Shown: piece after piece, positions 56,288-64,000 of the stretch
Layout of the letters: every line of letters begins with the position of its first letter
Position numbering within the stretch: the first letter of the stretch is position 1
Source: Streptococcus parasanguinis ATCC 15912
Lineage (GTDB): Bacteria; Bacillota; Bacilli; Lactobacillales; Streptococcaceae
Length of the DNA: 64,000 nt
Assembly: GCF_000164675.2 (NCBI RefSeq)
Contig: NC_015678.1
Span: forward strand, 868,001 to 932,000
Direction of reading: 5' to 3'
Translations under genes and position numbers: made by a program
Notes under the pieces: model-generated
Told to the model about the DNA's origin: nothing
The model's input: only the letters and a program-made list of their open reading frames with translations
Database searches by the model: none

Positions 56288-57109
56288 TTATTCACTCTCC
56301 TTTAGCACATAATTTTCAATTGCCCATGCGACGGCATCCTGGTCATTGGTCACAGGGGCCACAAGCGCTGCAACTTCCTTCACTGCTGGAATCGCATTGC
56401 CCATGGCAACCCCTAGTCCAGCCCACTGGATCATAGACAGGTCATTGGCTTCATCTCCACAGGCCATGACTTGATCTGCCTTAAGACCCAAAATAGCTGC
56501 CAGTGCCTCTAAACCTGTCGCCTTGTGAACATTTTTAGGGCACCATTCCAGCAACATTTCCCGAGATTTAAATATTTCATAGTCTTGAAATAAGTCCGTC
56601 CTAATCTGCTTGATAGCTGCATCTAAAAAGTCTTGATCGACGGCTGTCACACACTTGTTGTAGGAAATCGTGGACGGCAGGTCTTTAAAATCTGTTTCAA
56701 TAAAGTTCAGGTAGGGATTGTAAAGGGAATAGAGAGACTTTCGATCTGCATGAATCTCATAAACCGTTCCCTCACTGATAGCATCCAGCGGAAGGCCTAG
56801 ACGGGCTGTTTCATCATGAATGGTTGCGACATCTTCTGGTGCCAGGACAACTTTTGAGAGGATTTCTCCATTATTTCGCTGCACTAGACCACCGTTGAAG
56901 GTAATCGTATACTCTTCTTCGAGGCCTGCTGTTCCCAATTCTTCCAAAAGAAAATCCATGGCTTTCAAGGGACGACCAGTGGTTAGAACCACCTTGACAC
57001 CTTGGGCCTGTGCAGCAGCGAGGGCTGCTCTATTGCGAGGGGAGATCTTTTTTTCAGAATTGAGAAGGGTCCCATCTAAATCCAGCGCAATCAAGGAAAT
57101 CTGACTCAT
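56288..57109 (-). CDS. Cof-type HAD phosphatase (first of two)
   Basis: A 273-residue HAD-IIB phosphatase. Motif I ALDLDGTLLNS, motif II LTTGRPL, motif III HKATGLEAL, motif IV GDEANDLSM. Substrate unknown, probably a sugar phosphate or cofactor phosphate. Starts within the end of the next gene (overlap of four bases) and abuts ftsY. Paralogous to the adjacent HAD gene and to the one at 17282-18088. Confidence 0.9.
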   Translation of the reverse strand: MSQISLIALDLDGTLLNSEKKISPRNRAALAAAQAQGVKVVLTTGRPLKAMDFLLEELGTAGLEEEYTITFNGGLVQRNNGEILSKVVLAPEDVATIHDETARLGLPLDAISEGTVYEIHADRKSLYSLYNPYLNFIETDFKDLPSTISYNKCVTAVDQDFLDAAIKQIRTDLFQDYEIFKSREMLLEWCPKNVHKATGLEALAAILGLKADQVMACGDEANDLSMIQWAGLGVAMGNAIPAVKEVAALVAPVTNDQDAVAWAIENYVLKESE

Positions 57110-57912
57110 ACAATTTCCTCCATGTAGCGTAGGACAGAACCAGTTACATGGTGACCGATGACTGTTTCAGCAATCGCTAAGATTTCAGGACGTGCATTTT
57201 CTGGCGCTACAGGATGGCCCACGACTTGCATCATATGGAGGTCATTTAAGTTATCCCCGAAAGCCATCACCTGATCCATCGAGATCCCTAATTTATCCGC
57301 TAAGGCGGTAATGGCCACTCCCTTATCGACATAATCGAGGACAATATCAATCGATTCAAAACCTGTCGTCATCGCTTTGACACCGGGGATATTCTCAGTG
57401 ACCCATTGTTCACCTTCAAGTACAAGAGCTGCATCAAAGTTGGTGGTCAATTTGAAAATTTCATCCTGAATATCTGCTAGGCTTTTCACTTTTTGAATGT
57501 TTTCATTGTAGTTCTGACTCAAGGCCAGATAGTCGGGATCTACTGTTTCTAAGACATAGCTCCCTTTTTTCCCAGTCAAAAGAAGCTTATTCGGGTCTGC
57601 ATAAGGTGAGGATTTCAAAGCCTCAAAAACACCCAAATAAAAGTCTTTGGACATGGTCGCTTCGTAGAGATCTTCTCCATGAAATTCTACCACACTACCA
57701 TTTTCAGCAATGAAAATCATCTGGTCCTCAAATCCTTTAAAGAGGGATTTGAGAGAAAGGAGGGCACGGCCACTCGCAGCAGCAAAATAGATGCCTTTTT
57801 CTTTGCAACTTACTAAAACCTTGCGTAAAAGGTCTTGATCATACTGATGTTGGTCATTTAGAAAAGTTCCATCCATATCCGTAGCGATCAATTTAATATC
57901 ATTATTCTTCAT
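57106..57912 (-). CDS. Cof-type HAD phosphatase (second of two)
   Basis: A 268-residue HAD-IIB phosphatase with motif I ATDMDGTFLND, AAASGRALLSL, DKGVAITAL and GDNLNDLHMM. Distinct from its neighbour in sequence, so the two probably act on different substrates. It overlaps smc by 11 bases and the following HAD gene by four, showing tight coupling in the rnc-smc-ftsY operon. Confidence 0.9.
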   Translation of the reverse strand: MKNNDIKLIATDMDGTFLNDQHQYDQDLLRKVLVSCKEKGIYFAAASGRALLSLKSLFKGFEDQMIFIAENGSVVEFHGEDLYEATMSKDFYLGVFEALKSSPYADPNKLLLTGKKGSYVLETVDPDYLALSQNYNENIQKVKSLADIQDEIFKLTTNFDAALVLEGEQWVTENIPGVKAMTTGFESIDIVLDYVDKGVAITALADKLGISMDQVMAFGDNLNDLHMMQVVGHPVAPENARPEILAIAETVIGHHVTGSVLRYMEEIV

Positions 57913-60900
57913 TTTCTAAGTCTTTCAATTTTACTGAGACGATTTTAGAAACCCCAGATTCTTGCATGGTCACACCATAGATGGAATCTGCAGCCGACAT
58001 AGTTCCCTTCCGGTGCGTCACGACAATAAACTGGCTTTCCTTATCAAAGCGGTTTAAATAATCCCCAAAGCGCTTGACATTGGCCTCATCTAGGGCAGCC
58101 TCTACCTCATCCAGAATGACAAATGGAATAGTCTTGACACGAATAATCGAGAACAAGAGAGCCAAGGCAGACAAGGCCTTTTCTCCACCACTCATGAGGT
58201 TTAAGGATTGGATCTTTTTACCAGGTGGCTGCACAGAAATCTCAACACCAGCTGTCAGAAGATCTGGCTCTGTCAGAATCAAATCAGCAGAACCCCCACC
58301 AAACATTTGACGGAAAGTAACTTTAAAGGATTCACGAATGGCTTCAAAAGTTGATTTAAAGCGTTCCTTAACCTCGTCATTCATGTCGTTGATAGTAGAC
58401 AGAAGCATGTTTTTCGCAGCCAAGACATCCTCACGCTGGCTCGAAAGGAAATCAAAGCGTCCCTTCACCTCATCATACTGCCCGATCGCATCCACATTGA
58501 CTGGACCAAGTGCCTTAATATCTTTTTCGATGCTCTTGAGCTGGTTTTCAGCTGCCGCAAGATTTTCAACAGGTTTGGCCTGCTCTTTGGCTTGGTCAAA
58601 GCTTTGCATGAATTCATCGTTAATTTGCGTTAAAAGCTTGTTCAAACGATCCGCATGCTTTTCACGCGTCGCTTCAGCCTTGGCTTGTTGACGAATCCAC
58701 TCTTCGTTTTTCTTGCGAGCTTGTTCCATCTGTTCTGCAACATCTTCGGCCTGGCCTTCCAAATCATCCAGCTCAAAGCGTTTCCGAATAACTCCTTGTT
58801 CCAAGTCCGTTTTCTTAGCTTGGGCCTGTGCCAATTGATTGGCTAGCTGCTCCACATCCACTGTCTGAACTTGGGCCTCGCCTTGTTCAATCAGCAATTG
58901 CAACTGATGCTCTTCTACTTCCAACTGGGAGATCGTTTCTTCCAAGCGACGAGCATCTGTTTGTTCGTAGCTTTGTTGGCTCTTATATTCCGTCTGTTGA
59001 AGTCGCAATTCTGCCAATTGCTCTTGCAAGTTTTGTACTTTTTGTTGCAGAACATCTTTATCGGACTTCATGGTTTCAATATCGCGATTTAAGTTTTCTT
59101 TTTGAAGCTCAATTTCTGCCAATTGCTCAGTAAGGGACTCCAGCTCTTCTTGGAGAGACTGGGTCGCATCTGTTGCCAATTCTGACTTCAAAGCTTCTAA
59201 GAGTTCCTGAATTTCTTTCAGTTGCTCTTGGCTTTGTTGGTAGGCCAATTGGGCCCGCTGTTGCTCTAGACGCGCTTGCTCACCCTGGCTTTGAATAGAG
59301 GCTAGGTATTCTTGCGCCTGCTTGAGCAGATTGTCCTTTGTCTCTACCTCCTGCTCTGCTTCTCTCAAACGAGCATCCAGAGCTTGCATTTCCTGCTTCA
59401 AACTATCCAATTCTGGTTTGACAAAGACCGTATTTTGGGAACGATTGGCACCACCGGCATACGATCCTCCGGTCCGCAATTCGGTCCCATCCAAGGTCAC
59501 CATCCGAACTTGATAGTTGACTTTACGGGCCGCCTCACGCGCATGCTCCGTCGTATCAAAGATGGCCGTTACGCCAAGCAGGTTTTGGAAAATCTGTTCA
59601 AAACGATTTTCATAGGTCACTAAGTCACTCGCAATTCCTAGAAATCCTGCACTGGCTTGAACCAATTCCAAATTCCGAGGAGATAGTTGACGGGCTTTGA
59701 TCGTCGTTAGCGGAAGGAAGGTTGCCCGTCCCAAGCGATTGCGTTTCAAGAAATCGATCGCTCGCGTTGCGGCCTTTTCATCCTCAACAATGATCTGTTG
59801 GCTGCTAGCCCCCAGAGCAATTTCAAGCGCTGTCTGGTAGTCTTTTGAGAAACTCAAATTCTCACTAACAGCTCCACAGATGCCTCCTAACCGTTCTGCT
59901 TCTTGCAAAACGCTCTTGACACCAGCATAGAAGTTACTATGGTTCTTCTGAATGGCTTCCAAGCTATTGATCCGCGCCCGCTTATTCTTGCTCTCATCCA
60001 TCAAGTCAAACATGGCCTCTTGAGCCTCTTGGTAGGCAGCTTTGGCCTGCTCCACTTTTACCAATTGCTCTTGGTATTCTGCTAGTAAACCTTTGACCGT
60101 CGCTTGTGCCTGATCCAACTCTTCCAATTGTCGGACTTCTTTTTCCTTGGCAGTTTCAAAGTTTGTTTGTGCCTTGGTCAAATCCTCTTGACGATGGCTT
60201 GATTCTTGCAATAGTGCTTGGATCCGGCTCTCAATAGCTGTCCGCTCATTCGATTTTTCAGCCTCCGTCTGCAAGAGCGCGACATACTGCTCGCGTAGAT
60301 GCTCAATGACTTGTTCCGGATCTTCTTCGTAGTTGGCTAATTCTTTTTCCAACTCTTCTTGTTGCTGCCGGTTCTCTGTCAGTCTTTGTTGAAGCACAGT
60401 TAGCGTCTCTTGTTTTTGAGCCAGCTCTTGTTTCGCTTCTTCCAGACGGGCCAAAACAGCATCCAGCCGCTCAAGATTTTCCCTGCGACTATGGGCTGCT
60501 TGACTCGATTGCAACTTAGCTACTTCGATTTGCTTTTCTAAATCACTGATCAAACGAGTGACCTCAAGCAAGCTGGCCTGGTCCTCAGCTAAGCTCTCAT
60601 CCAACTGATGACGGGCTTTCTTGATGCGTACATTCTCTTCTTCTAAGACCTGACGACGTTGGTAATAAGAAGCCAACTGTTCTTGAATAGCCTTTTCTTC
60701 TTGATCAGCTTTTTCGTAGAGCTCTTTTGTCAGATCGACTTGAGCAACTAAAACATCCAGCAAGAGAACCTGCCGTTCTTGGTCTAATTCCAAGAAACGG
60801 CGAGCTACAGTCGCTTGCTTTTCAAGAGGTTGGATCTGTCCTTCTAATTCATAGAGGATGTCTTCCAGACGGTCCAAATTCTCCTGGGTTTGGTTGAGTT

Positions 60901-61438
60901 TGGTCTCCGTTTCCTTACGCCGCGTCTTAAATTTCAAGACACCTGCAGCTTCTTCAAAAATAGCCCGTCGTTCTTCCGGTTTGGAGTTAAAGATCTCCTC
61001 TACCCGTCCTTGAGAGATAATGGAGAAGGAATCACGTCCCAATCCCGTATCCATGAACAAATCGTGAACATCTCTGAGACGTACTTTCTTACCATCGATC
61101 TTGTACTCGCTGTCTCCCGAGCGATAAATATGGCGTTCGACACGAATTTCTTTATCTGCCTGCTGGATAAAACCATCCTGGTTATCTAAGACAACTGTGA
61201 CACAGGCATAATTCAACGGTTTACGCGATTCTGTCCCTGCAAAGATGACATCGGGCATCTTGCCCCCACGTAGACTCTTGACACTGGATTCCCCTAAGGC
61301 CCAACGCAAGCTCTCCGTGATATTTGATTTTCCAGATCCATTAGGCCCTACAACAGCAGTAACCCCCTTGTCGAACACGACTTTTGTCTTATCCGCAAAG
61401 GATTTAAAGCCTTGGATTTCAATCTCTTTTAGATACAT
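57902..61438 (-). CDS. smc: Chromosome segregation ATPase SMC
   Basis: The 1178-residue SMC protein that compacts and segregates chromosomes with ScpA and ScpB. Walker [10 protein letters not shown] is at about residues 31-39; two long coiled coils (about 170-500 and 670-1010) flank the hinge ([13 protein letters not shown] through [12 protein letters not shown]). The C-terminal head shows the ABC signature [15 protein letters not shown] and Walker [17 protein letters not shown]. It overlaps rnc by ten bases. Confidence 0.98.
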   Translation of the reverse strand: MYLKEIEIQGFKSFADKTKVVFDKGVTAVVGPNGSGKSNITESLRWALGESSVKSLRGGKMPDVIFAGTESRKPLNYACVTVVLDNQDGFIQQADKEIRVERHIYRSGDSEYKIDGKKVRLRDVHDLFMDTGLGRDSFSIISQGRVEEIFNSKPEERRAIFEEAAGVLKFKTRRKETETKLNQTQENLDRLEDILYELEGQIQPLEKQATVARRFLELDQERQVLLLDVLVAQVDLTKELYEKADQEEKAIQEQLASYYQRRQVLEEENVRIKKARHQLDESLAEDQASLLEVTRLISDLEKQIEVAKLQSSQAAHSRRENLERLDAVLARLEEAKQELAQKQETLTVLQQRLTENRQQQEELEKELANYEEDPEQVIEHLREQYVALLQTEAEKSNERTAIESRIQALLQESSHRQEDLTKAQTNFETAKEKEVRQLEELDQAQATVKGLLAEYQEQLVKVEQAKAAYQEAQEAMFDLMDESKNKRARINSLEAIQKNHSNFYAGVKSVLQEAERLGGICGAVSENLSFSKDYQTALEIALGASSQQIIVEDEKAATRAIDFLKRNRLGRATFLPLTTIKARQLSPRNLELVQASAGFLGIASDLVTYENRFEQIFQNLLGVTAIFDTTEHAREAARKVNYQVRMVTLDGTELRTGGSYAGGANRSQNTVFVKPELDSLKQEMQALDARLREAEQEVETKDNLLKQAQEYLASIQSQGEQARLEQQRAQLAYQQSQEQLKEIQELLEALKSELATDATQSLQEELESLTEQLAEIELQKENLNRDIETMKSDKDVLQQKVQNLQEQLAELRLQQTEYKSQQSYEQTDARRLEETISQLEVEEHQLQLLIEQGEAQVQTVDVEQLANQLAQAQAKKTDLEQGVIRKRFELDDLEGQAEDVAEQMEQARKKNEEWIRQQAKAEATREKHADRLNKLLTQINDEFMQSFDQAKEQAKPVENLAAAENQLKSIEKDIKALGPVNVDAIGQYDEVKGRFDFLSSQREDVLAAKNMLLSTINDMNDEVKERFKSTFEAIRESFKVTFRQMFGGGSADLILTEPDLLTAGVEISVQPPGKKIQSLNLMSGGEKALSALALLFSIIRVKTIPFVILDEVEAALDEANVKRFGDYLNRFDKESQFIVVTHRKGTMSAADSIYGVTMQESGVSKIVSVKLKDLENEE

Positions 61439-62130
61439 GGGGAATCATTCCTCGTTTCAACTGCATTGCGGGCCGCTTCCTGCTCCGCTAATTTCTTGGA
61501 ACGACCATGACCATGTCCCATCGTTTGACCGTTCACGAACACTTCTACTTCAAACTCTTTGGCATGAGCAGGACCGGACTCGCTAACCACTTGGTATTGG
61601 ATCTCCACATCTCCGTGAACCTGCAACAGTTCTTGCAGGCGGGTCTTGTAGTCAATGACTTGAGAAAATTGACCCGTTTCAACCTTTGGAATCATGACCT
61701 GATAGATGAAGCGTTTGACTGCTTCCACTCCTTGATCTAGTAAAAGAGCACCTAAAAAGGCTTCAAATAAATCGCCAAGAATCGTATCGCGGTCCCGACC
61801 ACCAGATTTTTCTTCGCCCTTGCCTAGTTTGATATAACGATCAAATTGACAATCTCGAGAAAAACCAGCCAGACTTTCTTCACGGACAATCATGGAACGG
61901 AATTTAGACAAATCTCCCTCCGGTCTGTTTGGGTGTTCCTTATACAAATATTCGGAAATAACTAATTGAAGAACAGCGTCTCCTAAAAATTCCAAACGTT
62001 CGTTATGTGAAATTTTTAAGAGGCGGTGCTCATTGGCATAAGAGGTATGCGTAAAAGCTGTATCTAATAAACTGCTATCTGAAAAAACGATCTGAAACCG
62101 TTCCAATAACAGGGCTTGTAATTTCTCCAT
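61429..62130 (-). CDS. rnc: Ribonuclease III
   Basis: Double-stranded-RNA endonuclease for rRNA and mRNA processing. The 233-residue protein has the catalytic signature [12 protein letters not shown], the acidic residues in [11 protein letters not shown], and a C-terminal double-stranded-RNA-binding domain ([14 protein letters not shown] to [13 protein letters not shown]). The ATG at 62130 gives the standard length; upstream sequence is only a weak ribosome binding site (AAAGTAGG). First gene of the operon with smc, two HAD phosphatases and ftsY. Confidence 0.96.
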   Translation of the reverse strand: MEKLQALLLERFQIVFSDSSLLDTAFTHTSYANEHRLLKISHNERLEFLGDAVLQLVISEYLYKEHPNRPEGDLSKFRSMIVREESLAGFSRDCQFDRYIKLGKGEEKSGGRDRDTILGDLFEAFLGALLLDQGVEAVKRFIYQVMIPKVETGQFSQVIDYKTRLQELLQVHGDVEIQYQVVSESGPAHAKEFEVEVFVNGQTMGHGHGRSKKLAEQEAARNAVETRNDSPCI

Positions 62131-62170
62131 AGGAAGCCTACTTTCTAATAAATTTATACTCTTAAGTATA

Positions 62171-62200
62171 CCAAAAAAGAAGCACGAACGCACTTCTTTT
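62171..62200 (-). terminator. Terminator after the DUF454 gene
   Basis: Minus strand AAGAAGTGCGTTCGTGCTTC followed by TTTTTT; the inner stem is imperfect. Confidence 0.5.
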
Positions 62201-62229
62201 CCTAGTTCTAGGGCCTGAATTCTCCAATT

Positions 62230-62616
62230 TTAATCAGGATTTTCTTCTGTTGGATTTTCAGGCTTATTAGGGATCACTTTTAAGAGATAATAGGTGATAA
62301 AAATCGTCAAAGCAACTAGAGCAAGCTTCACCCAAATAATCGGGGCCAAATAGATCGAAATCCCCATTAGAATGTAGATCTGAAGAAGGATCCATTTCTT
62401 CCGTTCTTTGGCAATCGATTTGGTCTCTCGGTAATCCGCTACATAGGTTTGATAAAGCTTGGTTTGGTAGAGCCACTTTTCAAAGCGTTTGGAACTTTTA
62501 GCAAAGCAGGCCATCGATAGCAATAAAAAGGGAGTCGTCGGTAAAATCGGTAATGGAATCCCAATAATTCCTAATCCCAAAGACACAAAACCAATCGTAA
62601 GATAAACAAGGCGCAT
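62230..62616 (-). CDS. DUF454 (YbaN) family membrane protein
   Basis: A 128-residue membrane protein of the YbaN/DUF454 family, function unknown. Hydrophobic segments LTIGFVSLGLGIIGIPLPIL and IYILMGISIYLAPIIW and the family motif LPILPTTPFLLLSMACFAKSS are visible. GAAGGAGAAGTAA precedes the ATG. Single gene between rnc and the walJ terminator. Confidence 0.85.
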   Translation of the reverse strand: MRLVYLTIGFVSLGLGIIGIPLPILPTTPFLLLSMACFAKSSKRFEKWLYQTKLYQTYVADYRETKSIAKERKKWILLQIYILMGISIYLAPIIWVKLALVALTIFITYYLLKVIPNKPENPTEENPD

Positions 62617-62696
62617 TTACTTCTCCTTCACACAATACAATTTTCGAACCTTTTCAGTAAACAAAAAAAGAAAAAACTACATCTATATTTAAAAAA

Positions 62697-62728
62697 GGAA
62701 GCAACTAACAAGGTGACAGTTGCTTTTC
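62697..62728 (-). terminator. Terminator of the wal operon
   Basis: Minus strand AAGCAACT..AGTTGCTT stem followed by CCTTTTTT. Confidence 0.85.
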
Positions 62729-62734
62729 TCTATT

Positions 62735-63544
62735 TTATATCTTCGTCAAAGGGGTCGCGGTATCTGGCGAGGTATCTAACACCTCAAAATCATGGCCAAC
62801 AGCTAGATCTGCTCGAGCCAGTTGATTCTCCATGGTCATATGGGCCAATTCTTTGATATTGTTCTCTTTTGACAAATGTCCCAGATAAATCTTTTTGGTG
62901 CGATTTCCCAAGGTTCGGATCATGGCATCTGCACCATCTTCGTTAGAAAGGTGGCCTAGGTCTGACAAGATCCGCTGCTTCAAGCGCCAAGCGTAAGAAC
63001 CTGCTCGAAGGATCTCTACATCGTGGTTGGACTCAATCAGATAGCCATCCGCATCTGCGACGATGCCTGCCAAGCGATCACTCACATAGCCCGTATCCGT
63101 CAGCATGACGAAGCTCTTGCCATCCTTCATAAAGCGATAAAATTGAGGGGCTGCAGCATCGTGACTGACACCAAAACTTTCGATATCGATATCGCCAAAT
63201 GTCTTGGTCTTCCCCATTTCAAAGATGTGCTTTTGAGCATCATCGACCTTTCCTAGATACTTGGTGCCTTCCATTGCCTTCCAAGTTGCTTCATTAGCAT
63301 ATAGATCCATGCCATATTTCCGCGCTAAAACACCCACACCATGAATATGATCTGAGTGTTCGTGCGTAATCAAAATGGCATCTAAGTCTTCTGGTTTGCG
63401 ATCAATTTCAGCCAATAGTCCCGTAATCTTTTTCCCTGATAGCCCTGCATCAATAAGCAGTTTTTTCTTTGGTGTCTCAAGGTAGAAAGAATTCCCACTA
63501 GAACCTGAAGCTAAAATACTATACTTAAATCCCTTTTCTGTCAT
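62735..63544 (-). CDS. walJ: WalJ/VicX MBL-fold hydrolase
   Basis: A 269-residue metallo-beta-lactamase-fold protein, the conserved third gene of the walRK operon (also called vicX or yycJ). The metal site is THEHSDHIHGVG with SHDAAAP and LTDTGYV; the N-terminus YSILASGSSGNSFYL is typical. A nuclease-like or regulatory role in cell-wall homeostasis and DNA repair has been proposed. The ATG at 63544 follows the walK stop by seven bases with AAGGAGTCA; the in-frame extension to 63691 lies inside walK. Confidence 0.94.
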   Translation of the reverse strand: MTEKGFKYSILASGSSGNSFYLETPKKKLLIDAGLSGKKITGLLAEIDRKPEDLDAILITHEHSDHIHGVGVLARKYGMDLYANEATWKAMEGTKYLGKVDDAQKHIFEMGKTKTFGDIDIESFGVSHDAAAPQFYRFMKDGKSFVMLTDTGYVSDRLAGIVADADGYLIESNHDVEILRAGSYAWRLKQRILSDLGHLSNEDGADAMIRTLGNRTKKIYLGHLSKENNIKELAHMTMENQLARADLAVGHDFEVLDTSPDTATPLTKI

Positions 63545-63551
63545 TGACTCC

Positions 63552-64000
63552 TTATTCTTCCTCTTCTGTATCCCAGTCGTCTTTAATAGCATCTTTGTCA
63601 TACGGCAAGACAATGGTAAAGGTAGATCCCTTGCCATATTCACTCTTGGCCCAAATAAAGCCTTTGTGTTGTTTAATGATCTCCTTAGCAATGGCTAAGC
63701 CCAGACCAGTCCCACCTTGGGCCCGGCTACGCGCCTTATCCACTCGGTAAAAGCGATCAAAAATGCGTGGCAAGTCTTTCTTGGGAATCCCCAAACCCTC
63801 ATCTGAGATGGAAATAATCAACTGGGCATCTGTTGTTCTCATCCCTACCTTGATCTTTCCACCATCAGGTGAGTACTTGATGGCATTGTTCAAGATATTA
63901 TCGATCACCTGGGTCATTTTATCCGTATCAATTTCCACCCAGATTGGAGTGATCGGGTATTCTCGGATTAGTTCATACTTCTTGGTATCTTCTTGCGATT
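63552..64000 (-). CDS. walK: WalK/VicK sensor histidine kinase (partial, C-terminal part)
   Basis: The C-terminal 149 residues of the WalK sensor kinase, which with WalR controls cell-wall hydrolase genes and is the essential regulatory system of most Firmicutes. The ATP-binding HATPase region is present: N box DNILNNAIKYSPDGG, G1 ISDEGLGIP, F box FDRFYRVDKARSR and G2 GGTGLGLAIAKEI. The frame continues to base 64000, so the sensor, HAMP, PAS and phospho-acceptor domains lie outside the window. Confidence 0.95.
   Translation of the reverse strand, partial: SQEDTKKYELIREYPITPIWVEIDTDKMTQVIDNILNNAIKYSPDGGKIKVGMRTTDAQLIISISDEGLGIPKKDLPRIFDRFYRVDKARSRAQGGTGLGLAIAKEIIKQHKGFIWAKSEYGKGSTFTIVLPYDKDAIKDDWDTEEEE

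Noticed and set aside
63545-63691. N-terminal extension of WalJ
   Set aside because: It lies inside walK in another frame; the WalJ family starts at the MTEKGFKYSI methionine with a good ribosome binding site.

Overview
The window is chromosomal DNA of a Streptococcus of the mitis/sanguinis type. The evidence is gene order and protein sequence. Blocks such as gyrB with an upstream HAD gene, prfB-ftsE-ftsX, ftsW next to ppc, hprK-lgt-DUF948-YtxH, macA-macB next to gor, rnc-smc-HAD-HAD-ftsY with zwf, and walK-walJ match the pneumococcal arrangement as I remember it, and many proteins read close to their pneumococcal counterparts. Base composition is low to moderate GC. No tRNA, rRNA or CRISPR array was seen. 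Both ends cut genes: gyrB at base 1 and walK at base 64000.

Layout. 1-11.4 kb: gyrB, HAD hydrolase, DJ-1 protein, rodA, a YeiH exporter and dinG (all minus), a metallo-beta-lactamase-fold gene (plus), then ftsX, ftsE and prfB (minus; prfB has its programmed frameshift). 11.5-20.5 kb: a phosphoesterase (plus), a P-type Ca/Mn ATPase behind a yybP-ykoY manganese riboswitch, DUF1934, and a plus-strand operon HD phosphohydrolase - HAD - murM - murN for branched peptidoglycan. 20.5-31.2 kb: a structured repeat, tpiA, tuf, ppc, ftsW, a GH25 muramidase, ebsC, a histidine phosphatase and lysS. 31.5-38.7 kb: a MacAB-type exporter, gor, a second copy of the structured repeat, a cyclase-family plus MetE-like pair behind a possible methionine-regulator box, and ydbC. 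38.7-41.6 kb: a small unknown gene, then a 2.5-kb accessory island (HxlR regulator, 41-codon ORF, 14-TM efflux pump) bounded by exact 22-bp direct repeats. 41.6-54.5 kb: the tRNA-hydroxylation U32 pair, DUF3270, a stretch with a decayed IS30 end and a MITE-like element, the hprK operon, PspC, sprT and tex, a small protein coupled to a permease pair, and zwf. 54.6-64 kb: ftsY, two HAD phosphatases, smc, rnc, DUF454, walJ and walK.

Most genes are housekeeping: envelope growth and division (rodA, ftsW, ftsEX, murMN, walK/walJ, lgt, GH25), replication and chromosome handling (gyrB, smc, dinG), protein targeting (ftsY) and central carbon metabolism (tpiA, ppc, zwf, hprK).

The less ordinary signals are these. 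Six genes have a -10 element so close to the start codon that their mRNAs should be leaderless or nearly so; five of the six have the form TGnTATAAT. Two copies of a highly structured dispersed repeat are present. The accessory island sits between duplicated terminators. The Mn riboswitch has a hairpin that competes with its terminator. A MITE-like element lies beside an IS30 remnant. I did not find a clearly new defence or biosynthetic system; the strongest candidates for undescribed biology are the leaderless promoter class, the structured repeat and the island. Family names rest on motif recognition by eye, not on searches.
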